In this document: positions 39,882-49,348 of the stretch, piece after piece | Layout: each line of letters opens with the position of its first letter | How positions within the stretch are numbered: the stretch's first letter is position 1 | Assembly: GCF_000367925.1 (NCBI RefSeq) | Contig: NZ_KB849164.1 | Coordinates: 350,349 to 414,348, forward strand | Reading direction: 5' to 3' | Length of the DNA stretch: 64,000 nucleotides | Source: Acinetobacter bohemicus ANC 3994 | GTDB lineage: Bacteria; Pseudomonadota; Gammaproteobacteria; Pseudomonadales; Moraxellaceae | Position numbers and translations under genes: made by a program | Notes under the pieces: generated by a model | What the model saw: only the letters and a program-made list of their open reading frames with translations | Databases searched by the model: none | Told to the model about the DNA's origin: nothing

Positions 39882-42800
39882 ATGAGCGTATCGGAAATTA
39901 GACCGATTGCCATTGAGGATGAACTTAAAAGCTCATATCTCGATTATGCCATGAGTGTTATTGTATCTCGTGCATTACCAGACGTGAGAGATGGTTTAAA
40001 GCCTGTTCATCGTCGTGTGCTGTTCGCTATGCACGAATTGGGCAATGACTACAACAAAGCTTATAAAAAATCTGCGCGTGTAGTCGGTGACGTGATCGGT
40101 AAATATCACCCACATGGTGATTCTGCTGTTTATGAAACCATTGTACGTATGGCTCAAGATTTTAGCTTGCGTTATCAATTGGTCGATGGTCAAGGTAACT
40201 TTGGTTCTGTCGATGGCGATAGTGCTGCGGCAATGCGTTATACCGAAGTGCGTATGCGTAAATTGACCCATGAAATGTTGGCTGATTTAGAAAAAGATAC
40301 AGTCGAATGGGAAGATAACTACGACGGTTCTGAGCGTATACCGCAAGTCATGCCGACCCGTATTCCAAATTTATTGATCAATGGTGTCACTGGTATTGCT
40401 GTTGGTATGGCGACCAATATGGCGCCGCACAACATGACCGAAGTGGTCAATGCTTGCTTGGCTTATGCAGATAACCCGAACATTAGCATTGAAGGGTTAA
40501 TGCAGCATATCTCAGGGCCTGACTTCCCTACAGGCGGTATCATTTACGGTAAATCAGGTATTGTAGATGCCTACCGTACAGGTAAAGGCCGTTTGCATAT
40601 TCGTGGTAAGTATCACTTCGAAGAAGATCCGAAGAATGGTCGTATCACCATTGTCTTTACTGAAATTCCTTATCAAGTCAATAAAGCAAGAACCATTGAA
40701 CGTATTGCTGAATTGGTGAAAGAGAAAAAACTTGAAGGGATCTCAGAGCTGCGTGATGAGTCTGATAAAGACGGCATGCGTATTGCAATTGACTTGAAGC
40801 GTGGCGAAAACGCTGAAGTGATTGTGAATAACCTGTTCCAAAATACTCAGCTTGAAAATTCGTTCAGCATCAACATGGTTTGCCTAGACAATGGTCAGCC
40901 GAAGTTGATGAATTTAAAAGATATCATTGCTGCATTTATTCGTCATCGTCAAGAAGTCGTGACCCGTCGTACCATGTTTGAGTTACGCAAAGCGCGTGAA
41001 CGTGGTCATATCTTGGAAGGCTTAACCGTTGCTTTAGCCAATATTGATGCGATTATTGAAACCATTAAAACCTCTGCCAATCCAGCTGAAGCGCGTGAGC
41101 GTTTACAAGTCGGCGAGTGGGCTGCGGGTGGCGTGGTTGCATTGCTGGAAAAAGCAGGTTCAGTTTCTGTACGTCCAGAGATTATTGATGGTGAAGACCT
41201 GTCTAAACCGTATGGTTTTGATGGTGGCATTTACCGTCTTTCACCTGCGCAAGTGGGTGCAATTTTAGAATTACGTTTACACCGTTTAACGGGTCTTGAA
41301 CAAGACAAGTTACATGCGGAATATTCTGAAATTTTGGGTCAAATTGCTGAACTCACTGCCATTTTAAATGACTTTAATTTATTGATGGCTGTGATTCGTG
41401 AAGAACTCGCATTGATTTTGCAACAATATGGCGATGCACGTAAAACCGCGATTGTTGAATCACGAATTGATTTCTCACGTGAAGATTTAATTCCTGAAGA
41501 ACAAATGGTGCTTACCGTTTCTAAAACAGGTTATGCGAAAACTCAGCCATTGTCTGACTACGCTGCACAGCGTCGTGGCGGTCGTGGTAAGTCTGCAACT
41601 TCAATGAAAGAAGATGATTACATTCAACATCTGATTGTGACATCGAACCATGCGACGGTTCTATGCTTTACCAATGTGGGTAAAGTGTATCGTTTGAAAG
41701 TTTATGAAGTGCCACAAGCATCACGCGGTGCAAAAGGTCGCCCAATGGTGAACCTGTTGCCACTAGATGCCAATGAGACCATTACAGCGATTCTTCCTGT
41801 GATTGATGCACCGAAGAAATTTAAAGATCGTTTGGTTGCGTTCCAAGCATTTGTCAAAGCCAATAAAGCTAAACTTCAAGAAAATGAAGTGATTAATGGT
41901 CATTTTGTTGAACTTGAAGCGGCTTTAGCTGAACTTGAAGATGGTGCAGATGACTTGTCTGATGCATTACGTGTTCAATTGAAACAGTTAGGTGTGGAAC
42001 TTTCTACAACTGATCTGGATGATGACATCATTGCTGATTTTGCGCAGCAAGCTGAAAGCGTCCGTAAAAACTTCTATGTCTTTATGGCGACTGAGTTCGG
42101 TACGATTAAACGCGTTGAACTTGAACAGTTTAGTAATGTTCGTTCAAATGGTTTACGTGCGATTGAGTTAAATGAAGAAGATACCTTAATTGGTGTGGCG
42201 ATTACCGACGGCGAACAGCAAATTATGTTGTTCTCCAATGAAGGTAAAGCGATTCGTTTTGCTGAAACTGATGTGCGTTCAATGGGTCGTTCTGCCAAAG
42301 GTGTACGCGGTATGCGTGTCACGATTGGTGCAGCACAAGTTGAAGATGCAGAAGATACCGATGTAGAGTCTGATGATGAAGATGGTTCGGATTCAGTTCT
42401 AGTCAGCCGTATTGTATCGTTGGTCGTAGTACCTGAAACAGGTGAAGTACTGTGTGCTTCTGCACATGGTTACGGTAAACGTACTCCAGTCGGCGACTTC
42501 CCAACCAAAAAACGTGGTGGTAAGGGTGTGATTGCACTTAAGACTTCAGAACGTAATGGCGAGCTTGTTGGTGCAGTTGCGATTGATGCATCTAAAGAGT
42601 TGATGCTGATTTCTGATGGCGGTACTTTAGTGCGTACTCGTGCTTCTGAAGTTGCACAAACCGGTCGTAATGCGCAAGGTGTTCGCTTGATCCGTTTAGG
42701 TCAAGAAGAAGTACTTGTGGGCGTTGTTGCTGTCGAAGCTGTTGAAGAAGAAGAGTTTGTAGAAGCTGTTGAAGGTGAAGAAGTCGTGACTTCTGGAGCT

Positions 42801-42890
42801 TTGATTGATTCTGAAATTTTGATTGACGACGAAATGATTGCTGATGAAACTGGCAATGAATCAGATTTAAATGAGTCTGAAGAAGAGTAA
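39882..42890 (+). CDS. gyrA: DNA gyrase subunit A, with extra insertion
   Basis: GyrA forms the A2B2 gyrase that introduces negative supercoils; it is the fluoroquinolone target. The protein has 1,002 residues against 875 in E. coli. The breakage-reunion domain has the catalytic Tyr-120 (AAMRYTEVRM). The quinolone-determining region HPHGDSAVYE carries Ser-81 and Glu-85, the sensitive type in Acinetobacter. The GyrA box is QRRGGRGKS. The C-terminal beta-pinwheel has an ~80-residue helical/acidic insertion (about residues 647-730), between ITAILPV and FYVFMATEFGTIKR. A second acidic insertion (about 823-840) and a Glu-rich tail are also present. AAGGAG precedes the ATG. Confidence 0.97.
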   Translation: MSVSEIRPIAIEDELKSSYLDYAMSVIVSRALPDVRDGLKPVHRRVLFAMHELGNDYNKAYKKSARVVGDVIGKYHPHGDSAVYETIVRMAQDFSLRYQLVDGQGNFGSVDGDSAAAMRYTEVRMRKLTHEMLADLEKDTVEWEDNYDGSERIPQVMPTRIPNLLINGVTGIAVGMATNMAPHNMTEVVNACLAYADNPNISIEGLMQHISGPDFPTGGIIYGKSGIVDAYRTGKGRLHIRGKYHFEEDPKNGRITIVFTEIPYQVNKARTIERIAELVKEKKLEGISELRDESDKDGMRIAIDLKRGENAEVIVNNLFQNTQLENSFSINMVCLDNGQPKLMNLKDIIAAFIRHRQEVVTRRTMFELRKARERGHILEGLTVALANIDAIIETIKTSANPAEARERLQVGEWAAGGVVALLEKAGSVSVRPEIIDGEDLSKPYGFDGGIYRLSPAQVGAILELRLHRLTGLEQDKLHAEYSEILGQIAELTAILNDFNLLMAVIREELALILQQYGDARKTAIVESRIDFSREDLIPEEQMVLTVSKTGYAKTQPLSDYAAQRRGGRGKSATSMKEDDYIQHLIVTSNHATVLCFTNVGKVYRLKVYEVPQASRGAKGRPMVNLLPLDANETITAILPVIDAPKKFKDRLVAFQAFVKANKAKLQENEVINGHFVELEAALAELEDGADDLSDALRVQLKQLGVELSTTDLDDDIIADFAQQAESVRKNFYVFMATEFGTIKRVELEQFSNVRSNGLRAIELNEEDTLIGVAITDGEQQIMLFSNEGKAIRFAETDVRSMGRSAKGVRGMRVTIGAAQVEDAEDTDVESDDEDGSDSVLVSRIVSLVVVPETGEVLCASAHGYGKRTPVGDFPTKKRGGKGVIALKTSERNGELVGAVAIDASKELMLISDGGTLVRTRASEVAQTGRNAQGVRLIRLGQEEVLVGVVAVEAVEEEEFVEAVEGEEVVTSGALIDSEILIDDEMIADETGNESDLNESEEE

Positions 42891-42905
42891 GTTTTGACGG
42901 TGATA

Positions 42906-42931
42906 AAAAGGACGCTTAGGCGTCCTTTTTT
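42906..42931 (+). terminator. gyrA terminator
   Basis: AAAAGGACGC and GCGTCCTTTT form a 10-bp stem around TTAG, followed by T residues; also A-rich on the left, so it may work in both directions for the convergent gene. Confidence 0.9.
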
Positions 42932-42972
42932 ATGCTCTAGATAAAAAATGAATTAGAGTATTTTATGATTCA

Positions 42973-44139
42973 TTATGCATTTAATACCCGTTTAAAATTA
43001 TCATCATTACTACAATGTGCTAAACAATCTTTAAGAATTCCAACTGCACGATAAATGTGTTCAGGTTTATCTAAAAATACTTGTCCATTTGCTTGTACTT
43101 CAAGTCCCGCACGAAATAATTCAAGTTTTCGTTGATCATCAATTGGAACTGCAAACTGAATCGTTGGACGTTTACGATTTACATCGTATCTAAATAACCA
43201 ACGATTATTTTTGTTTTGAAAAAGAATAGAATAATAACTTTCAGTATCTCTAGCTGTTAATTCTGCGTCAGGGAATAATTCACTAACAATACGGTAAAGA
43301 TCCTGTTCATCTTTCGTCGTCACAATTTTTTCATTGTCTGGGTGAATAATATCAACAGGTTGATGGTCTATTATTGGTTGTTCAATTTTAGTTGGTTGAG
43401 GTTCTATAGGTTGTGCAGTAATAATCGTAGGTGAAGATAGTCCTTTAACCACAGTATCGCTAATAGCTTGTTCAACTGCTTGTTTTACAAAGGGCTGTAT
43501 CGTTTCTAGAAATTTCGTGTTTAATTGACGTTGAATATTGGCCTGTTGTGCAACATAACGAACAAAATCTAAATCAACTTCATTAATACTTTTCTTTATT
43601 ACTGTTTTAAACTGCTGGATATATTGATTTTCTTCAGCAAAAAAACGTAATTTTTCGACATGAAAATTATCGTGTTTAAATTCGGCTAACTGTACCAGTT
43701 CTTCAGCTTTATGTTTCATAAAGTCTACAGTAAGAAATGGTTTTTCATCCATTACATTGGTATTGATTAAATCGGTAAAGAAACGCCATTCTTTACCATT
43801 GGTAATTGCTCCGATTGTAACGCCAAGACTGCTATTAAAATAACGGGATAATTGTGGGGCATGGTTGGTCAGATTTGCATTATAAGGTTTGGCTTCAATG
43901 AACATAACAGGTTGCCCATTGCAATATAAAGCATAATCAACTCTTTCTGTGGCTTTGACTCCGGGAAAGTCAGCAGCAAATTCTGCTAATACTTTTGTTG
44001 GGTCATAAGGGTTAAAACCTAGAATGTCTAAGAGCGGTAAAATTAAAGCTTGTTTTGTTGTTTCCTCAGTGGAGCAGTGTTCCCCAACACGTTTAACGTG
44101 TTCAATATGGCTTTGAAGTTTATTGATAAAATTATTCAT
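42973..44139 (-). CDS. Orphan HSDR_N-type nuclease-domain protein
   Basis: The 388-residue protein has an N-terminal domain like the nuclease part of type I restriction HsdR subunits: TEETTKQALILPLLDILGFNP, then the PD-(D/E)xK-type core with Asp-68 (ERVDYALY) and Glu-82/Lys-84 (VMFIEAKPY). Next come NHAPQLSRYF and GAITNGKEWRFF. A helical middle and a Pro/Gln/Ile-rich linker (about 240-280) follow. The C-terminal domain (about 280-388) has DAELTARDTESYYSILFQNK and WLFRYDVNRKRPTIQF. No helicase, HsdM or HsdS is nearby, so it is a stand-alone gene. It could be a nuclease in defence or DNA maintenance; this is unproven. AGGA precedes the ATG. Confidence 0.8.
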   Translation of the reverse strand: MNNFINKLQSHIEHVKRVGEHCSTEETTKQALILPLLDILGFNPYDPTKVLAEFAADFPGVKATERVDYALYCNGQPVMFIEAKPYNANLTNHAPQLSRYFNSSLGVTIGAITNGKEWRFFTDLINTNVMDEKPFLTVDFMKHKAEELVQLAEFKHDNFHVEKLRFFAEENQYIQQFKTVIKKSINEVDLDFVRYVAQQANIQRQLNTKFLETIQPFVKQAVEQAISDTVVKGLSSPTIITAQPIEPQPTKIEQPIIDHQPVDIIHPDNEKIVTTKDEQDLYRIVSELFPDAELTARDTESYYSILFQNKNNRWLFRYDVNRKRPTIQFAVPIDDQRKLELFRAGLEVQANGQVFLDKPEHIYRAVGILKDCLAHCSNDDNFKRVLNA

Positions 44140-44288
44140 ATATTTCCTATTCTGAGTTGTTGTTGATTATGATTTGATCAGTATTCACTTATTTTCTTTA
44201 TTTTTCAATTATTAAAATGATAAGTTGGGTTGTTTGAAAAATCTACTTATTTTAACCCTCAGTAAAAATTTTACTAAGTTCAGCGCGT

Positions 44289-44317
44289 AAAAAAAGGAAG
44301 CCGAAGCTTCCTTTTTT
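44289..44317 (-). terminator. gltP terminator, bidirectional in form
   Basis: GGAAGC (44296-44301) and GCTTCC (44306-44311) close a CGAA loop, with an A-run on the left and a T-run on the right, so it can end transcription on either strand. Confidence 0.88.
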
Positions 44318-44328
44318 AATTTCATGAA

Positions 44329-45648
44329 TTACGCAGCATCCTGCATTTTAATCTCATGATTTTTTTGCATTACAATTGCATAATTCTTTTGTTTTTCAGT
44401 ATCGAATTGACCTTCCCATTTACTAATTACAAGAACAGCCAAAGAGTTACCAATGACATTCAATGCAGTACGTGCCATATCTAAAATACGGTCAATACCT
44501 GCAATAAATGCAAGACCTTCAAGCGGAATACCCACACTACCCAATGTTGCTAACAACACCACAAAAGACACGCCCGGAACACCAGCAATACCTTTAGAGG
44601 TAATCATTAAAGTTAACACTAAAATAATCTGTTGAGTCAGGCTTAAATCAATACCATAAAGCTGAGCAATAAAAATAGCTGCAATACTTTGATAAAGCGT
44701 AGAACCATCTAGGTTAAATGAATAACCAATTGGAATCACAAAACTGGTAATGGATTTTGGTGCGCCATAGGCTTCCATTTTTTCCATAATACGAGGTAAA
44801 ACAGTTTCCGAACTCGCAGTTGAATACGCCAGAATCAGTTCATCTTTTAGAATTTTAATAATTGCCCAAATGCTGAAACCACAGAATTTAGCAACTGCAC
44901 CCAAAATAATAAAGGTGAAGAAGAAAATAGCGCCATACACTAAAAGCGCCAACTTCACTAATGGAAGTAAAGAGCTAAAGCCAAAGTTTGCAACTGTTGC
45001 CGCAATCAGACCAAATACACCGAAAGGTGCAAAAAGCATGATCATATGCGTCACTTTGAACATGGTTTCAGAAACGGCCTGTAATACATTAATTAAAGGC
45101 TGTTTGGTTTCTTTAGCTAACGATCCTAAACCAACACCAAAGATCACTGAGAAGAAGATGATCGGCAACATGTGCCCATCAGTCAGTGCTCCAAAAATAT
45201 TAGAAGGAATTAAAGATAAAATGGTATTAACCAGACCGTGAGCATGGCTACTCACTTCCTGTGTTGTTGCTTGGTATTTAGAGATATCGGTTTGCGTTAA
45301 ACTCGACATATCAATGCCAGCACCCGGCTGGAATACATTAGCAGCAACAAGACCCACAATAATGGCAACGGTGGTAATAACTTCAAAATAAACAATGGTT
45401 TTGAAGCCAAGTTTACCTAAATTTTGACCGTGACTTGTATTCGCAATACCTAAAATCAGCATTGAAACGACAAGTGGAATAACGATCATCTTAATCAAAT
45501 TAATAAAAATGGCACCCAATGGGCTAAGTACATTATTAATTAAAACTTCACGATATTCGGGAGAGTAGTGTAAAAAAGAGCCTACAAGCACACCTAAGAT
45601 GAGTGCAATTACGATTTGCCATGCAAGGCTAATCTTAATTTTCTTCAT
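44329..45648 (-). CDS. gltP: Glutamate/aspartate:proton symporter (DAACS family)
   Basis: The inner-membrane carrier imports glutamate/aspartate (or C4-dicarboxylates) with H+ or Na+. Its 439 residues closely resemble E. coli GltP: ISLAWQIVIALILGVLVGSF, FINLIKMIVIPLVVSMLILG, KTIVYFEVITTVAIIVGL, NVFQPGAGIDMS, the serine-rich re-entrant loop AYSTASSETVLPR and the substrate-binding FNLDGSTLYQSIA. A terminator lies 12 bases after the stop. The start codon ATG at 45648 is preceded by AAGGGATTAAC. GltP versus DctA/GltT specificity is judged on similarity only. Confidence 0.9.
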   Translation of the reverse strand: MKKIKISLAWQIVIALILGVLVGSFLHYSPEYREVLINNVLSPLGAIFINLIKMIVIPLVVSMLILGIANTSHGQNLGKLGFKTIVYFEVITTVAIIVGLVAANVFQPGAGIDMSSLTQTDISKYQATTQEVSSHAHGLVNTILSLIPSNIFGALTDGHMLPIIFFSVIFGVGLGSLAKETKQPLINVLQAVSETMFKVTHMIMLFAPFGVFGLIAATVANFGFSSLLPLVKLALLVYGAIFFFTFIILGAVAKFCGFSIWAIIKILKDELILAYSTASSETVLPRIMEKMEAYGAPKSITSFVIPIGYSFNLDGSTLYQSIAAIFIAQLYGIDLSLTQQIILVLTLMITSKGIAGVPGVSFVVLLATLGSVGIPLEGLAFIAGIDRILDMARTALNVIGNSLAVLVISKWEGQFDTEKQKNYAIVMQKNHEIKMQDAA

Positions 45649-45813
45649 GTTAATCCCTTAAAATCAGATATTTAGTGAAAAAAAGCTGTAATAACGCTGT
45701 CGATATCATCACGACATGTTAATGGGAGCGCGGGAGCGAATAATAAATATATTCTGGGAGTTCGGAAAAAGGGCTATTCTGCATTGATAAATGCCTACAA
45801 TCTAACTTTTTCT

Positions 45814-45831
45814 ATCGAATACTTGTTCGAT
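45814..45831. promoter_or_regulatory. Palindrome upstream of gltP
   Basis: ATCGAA (45814-45819) and TTCGAT (45826-45831) form an 18-base dyad in the otherwise non-coding 234-base gap 45649-45882, about 165 bases upstream of the gltP start. It may be an operator; no regulator is assigned. Confidence 0.35.
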
Positions 45832-45882
45832 TGATCAATTTTTTTACAGTTTTAGCTGAATATACGATCTGTCTGTTAAGTT

Positions 45883-47028
45883 TTATTTATTAATATTATG
45901 ATGTGCCTTATCAAAGCATGATTTTTTATTGTTTTGCGTCAATCGAAAATACCCCAAAACCAATAATATAGCCCCAACAGTTGCCAAATAAATCATTTTT
46001 GGAATGATCAGATTCGTAGGTACACCCATCTGATTTAGTTGAATAAACATTTGAATGCCTTGGGTAGACGGCAGTGCGTTGCCTAGGTATTGCATCCATT
46101 TGGGCATGGCTGCATGTGGCCATGCTGTGCCTGACAGTAAAAATAGCGGAATGGAAGTAAATACAATGACGTGTCCTGCGCGTTCTGGCAGATCAAAAAA
46201 TGAAGCAATCACCATCGTCAGTCCAATCACGCAACTGATAAAGATCGGCACTGCCAAAAGCATGCCCCAAAAATTGCCACCATGTGGATAATCATAAAGC
46301 CAGAAGGTAAAACCAAATAAATAAAAACAGCCTAAGCAGCCAATGGTTAAAAGGGCACAGAATAATCCGAAAAATTCCGTTTTTTTAGGCTGCCAATTGG
46401 ATTGCCTATAACCTGCAATCAGCATACTTAAACCTAAAACAATGGTTTGATGAATAATTAACGGGGCAATTGCAGGAAAAACATAACTGCCATAACCAGA
46501 TAGCGTATTAAATAAAGGGACTTGATGGATCGAAAGTGCAGGGCTGAAATGTGAAATATGGCCAAATTTTTCGGCCTGTTCAGCAATCGCTTGTTCAATC
46601 GAGCTGGCTATACCTAAGCCAATTTGTTTGGTTTTGAGAAAGTAAGCAGCACTTAAATATAAACCAATACCACCGACTTCACCACGATGAACGCTATTGG
46701 ATAAATTATCGGGCAACAATAAAATCCCGTCAGCTTGCAGGGTTTTGACCATCATTTGCGCTTCAGCAAAGTTTCCTGTGACGGCTTTAATTTTTACATT
46801 TGGGCTTTTTGAAACTTCAGTAATAATGGTGGACGTCAGTAGGCTGTGTTCTTCATCCACAATCACAATAGGCAAAGACTCTGCATGTTGGGCTTTATAG
46901 GCTGTGGGGTAGAAAAAGCTATATAAAAATACTGATAAAACCAAAGTGGTAAAGATTGAGCTATTACGGCCAATATCTTTAAAGCTTTTGAAGTAAAAAT
47001 GAAGGAATTCTTTCATGCTATTTTTCAT
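45883..47028 (-). CDS. ABC-2 type transporter permease (YhhJ-like), second permease of export operon
   Basis: The 381-residue inner-membrane protein runs from the ATG at 47028 (MKNSMKEFLHFYFKSFKDI). This start overlaps the upstream stop (ATGA) and has AGGAG ahead. Topology is of the ABC-2/DrrB type: one N-terminal helix (STIFTTLVLSVFLYSFF region), a large periplasmic domain (SLPIVIVDEEHSLLTSTII), then about five helices (HQTIVLGLSMLIAG, FGLFCALLTIGCLGCFYL, SCVIGLTMVIASFFDLP and others). An earlier in-frame start (47151) would overlap the preceding gene by over 120 bases and is rejected. No nucleotide-binding domain is encoded in the operon. Confidence 0.88.
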   Translation of the reverse strand: MKNSMKEFLHFYFKSFKDIGRNSSIFTTLVLSVFLYSFFYPTAYKAQHAESLPIVIVDEEHSLLTSTIITEVSKSPNVKIKAVTGNFAEAQMMVKTLQADGILLLPDNLSNSVHRGEVGGIGLYLSAAYFLKTKQIGLGIASSIEQAIAEQAEKFGHISHFSPALSIHQVPLFNTLSGYGSYVFPAIAPLIIHQTIVLGLSMLIAGYRQSNWQPKKTEFFGLFCALLTIGCLGCFYLFGFTFWLYDYPHGGNFWGMLLAVPIFISCVIGLTMVIASFFDLPERAGHVIVFTSIPLFLLSGTAWPHAAMPKWMQYLGNALPSTQGIQMFIQLNQMGVPTNLIIPKMIYLATVGAILLVLGYFRLTQNNKKSCFDKAHHNINK

Positions 47029-48155
47029 GAGTGAACTCCTTTTAAATATTTTTTCAGGAACAAATACGCTGTCGCAAAATAAAACAAACAATACGCTGCC
47101 AAAATTGCCAGTGGTAAGAGTGAAGTTGAAACAGGGCTGCCGATCACCCATTGTTCAGTTTGCAATTTTGCATATGGGGTATAAGGAATAATATTGGCCC
47201 AAAATTGGGTAAACAGTGGGGCATTGTTTAAAGGTAAAGTGACTCCCGCAAAACTTAACGATGAGCCACCATAAACGGCAATAAAACCGAAGGATTTGGC
47301 TAAATCACGGGTTGCTAAAACGACAGTGCTACTAATTAAGGCATAAGCACTGTAAAAGAAAAATTGACCAAGTAGAATCATCCATAACTGACCTGCGACA
47401 AACCAACCCCGAATTTCAATAAGCCAGAACATCCAAGCCCATGTCCATACAGTAAAAATCACAACATAGACTAAAACTTTAGACAATAAGGCACTGAAAA
47501 TACTGTGCTGATTTAACCATTGCCCCGTGGTGTTAAATTTCAGCTCTTGTCCCACTGCAAAGGCCACGCAACAACACAATAATAAATGCAGAATTGCAGG
47601 AATCATGAAGGGTTCTAAGTAAAACTCATAACTTAAACTGGGATTGTATAGCGGCGATATTTTCACATTCGGGGTTGGAATATCCAAATAAGGAAGACTA
47701 TTGGCTAAATAGTTTTGCCGAGTGAAATCAATAGTCGCTTCTAGGGTGCTGAGTAACATCGCCGATGAAATCGCATTGCCCACACTAAAATAACTTTGGT
47801 TAAAAGCAATGCTGATTTCGGCATCTTGAGCTTGAACCAACCGTTGTTCCGCACCCGCAGGAATAGAAATATAGCCCCAAATTTTAGTTTGATTCAGCAG
47901 CTTTTCCACTTCATCTGGGCTTTGTGAAATTAGTGCAATTTCTAAAGTTGAATTATGACTGACATATTTTTCAATATTTCGACTTAGTTCGCTTTGGTCT
48001 TGGTCAATAATGGCAATAGGCAAATGCTCAGGTTTGCCCTGATAAAACATGCTGCTGAACAACACAATAATGAGTAAAGGGGTAAGTGTGACTAAACACA
48101 AGTCCCATTTATGTGTCAGTAAATAGCGCAGTTCGCGCAGCATGCCCGACCACAT
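47025..48155 (-). CDS. ABC-2 type transporter permease, first permease of export operon
   Basis: The 376-residue permease has the same layout as its downstream neighbour: a helix at 15-35 (LCLVTLTPLLIIVLFSSMF), a periplasmic domain with LPIAIIDQDQSELSRNIEKY and IWGYISIPAGAEQRL, then five to six C-terminal helices. The pair resembles the YhiI-YhhJ/DrrB type of exporters. Its ATG overlaps the HlyD-family stop by one base (TAATG) and its TGA overlaps the next ATG. The two permeases are paralogues and may form a heterodimer. Confidence 0.88.
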   Translation of the reverse strand: MWSGMLRELRYLLTHKWDLCLVTLTPLLIIVLFSSMFYQGKPEHLPIAIIDQDQSELSRNIEKYVSHNSTLEIALISQSPDEVEKLLNQTKIWGYISIPAGAEQRLVQAQDAEISIAFNQSYFSVGNAISSAMLLSTLEATIDFTRQNYLANSLPYLDIPTPNVKISPLYNPSLSYEFYLEPFMIPAILHLLLCCCVAFAVGQELKFNTTGQWLNQHSIFSALLSKVLVYVVIFTVWTWAWMFWLIEIRGWFVAGQLWMILLGQFFFYSAYALISSTVVLATRDLAKSFGFIAVYGGSSLSFAGVTLPLNNAPLFTQFWANIIPYTPYAKLQTEQWVIGSPVSTSLLPLAILAAYCLFYFATAYLFLKKYLKGVHS

Positions 48156-49330
48156 TATTGCGGCTCTTTGATTTTAAACAGCACGCTCATACCGACTTTT
48201 AAATCTGTAATTGGCTGCACAGGGGCCAAATGAATTTTAAAGCTACGAATATCGTAACCGCCAGTTTGGCGCGTGGTTTTAATAGTGGCAAATTCACCTT
48301 CAGCATCAATCGTTTTAATTTTAAAAGTTGCCGTTTGGTTCAGCGCAGGAATAAAACCATCCATGCTTTTGGCTTTATAAATTTGTGCATATAGGTCTTC
48401 ACGTACATTTACGCTGACCCATAAATCATCATCCTGAATAATGCTGACCACAGGCACACCCATAGCTACCAGTTCAGAGACTTTGCCGTAGGTTTTGGAG
48501 ACTGTACCGTCGATAGGCGAGCGCAGTTTGGTTTCAGCTGCTAAAGCATTGGCTTCAGCGACAGCGGCCTGAGCAATTTGAACTTGCGCATCGGCGGAAG
48601 ATAGTTGTTGTGGTGTGCTGCCACGTTTGGCACGTGCATATTGTTGGTACGCAGCTTCAGTGAGTTGACTTGCAGATAAGGCCGCGGCCTGCATTTCATC
48701 GCGTCGTTGGCGGGAAATCACCCCTTCTTTAAATAAGTTTGCACCACGTTGATAGGTGGTTTTAGCCAATGCTTCCTGTGCTTTTAAACTTTGCCAATTG
48801 GCATATAAGCTATCGATATTTTCTTGTTGCGAGCCTCGTTCAGCCGTCGATTGCAGTGCCAAAGCCGATTGTAAAGCGGCTAAGGCTTGCTGTTTTTTTG
48901 CATCTACTTCAGGGCTAAATAAACGAACCAATTCCTGATCTTTGCTGACCTTTTGTCCATCATGTACATAAATTTCTTCAATACGACTGGGAACTTTGGT
49001 ACTGACATGAATGGTGTCGGCTTCAACTCGCCCTTGTAATTCAATTTCTTTGGGTTGGTAGCTTTTCCATAGACCAAATGCAATGAAGCCTAAAAGTAAA
49101 ATAAGCACCATTAAACCGATTGCTTTTATGGAGGCTGATTTTTTTGGTTCGCTGTTTGTATCTACTGCTGCTTGGGTTTGAGTATCCTGCTGATTTGGTG
49201 CTTCCGGTTCTGCATCTGTTTGTTGTTCAACAGGTATTTCTTGCGTGTCTTGAGTTGATGTCGCTGTAGAGTTTCCTTGCGATGAGGTGTTTTCTACATC
49301 TTGATCAGGCTTGCTTTGATCTTGAGTCAT
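48155..49330 (-). CDS. HlyD/EmrA-family periplasmic adaptor
   Basis: The membrane fusion protein bridges inner-membrane transporters to TolC. The 391 residues run from the ATG at 49330 (MTQDQSKPDQDVEN), chosen because GGGGA lies 6 bases upstream. The N-terminal ~75 residues are a Gln/Thr/Glu-rich cytoplasmic tail, unusually long. A membrane helix (IGLMVLILLLGFIAFGLW), the lipoyl half-motif EGRVEADTIHVS…SRIEEIYVHDGQKVSKDQ, a long coiled coil (about 130-225) and the second half-motif ETKLRSPIDGTVSK follow. It is 18 bases after the TolC-family gene. Confidence 0.9.
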   Translation of the reverse strand: MTQDQSKPDQDVENTSSQGNSTATSTQDTQEIPVEQQTDAEPEAPNQQDTQTQAAVDTNSEPKKSASIKAIGLMVLILLLGFIAFGLWKSYQPKEIELQGRVEADTIHVSTKVPSRIEEIYVHDGQKVSKDQELVRLFSPEVDAKKQQALAALQSALALQSTAERGSQQENIDSLYANWQSLKAQEALAKTTYQRGANLFKEGVISRQRRDEMQAAALSASQLTEAAYQQYARAKRGSTPQQLSSADAQVQIAQAAVAEANALAAETKLRSPIDGTVSKTYGKVSELVAMGVPVVSIIQDDDLWVSVNVREDLYAQIYKAKSMDGFIPALNQTATFKIKTIDAEGEFATIKTTRQTGGYDIRSFKIHLAPVQPITDLKVGMSVLFKIKEPQ

Positions 49331-49348
49331 TTTGTTCCCCATCAAAAA

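Noticed and set aside
40110..40150. Fluoroquinolone-resistance change in gyrA
   Set aside because: The determining region reads GDSAVYE, with Ser-81 and Glu-85, the usual sensitive residues for Acinetobacter.
47029..47151. Longer start for the second ABC-2 permease
   Set aside because: It would overlap the preceding gene by over 120 bases; the ATG at 47028 overlaps the stop by ATGA and has AGGAG upstream.
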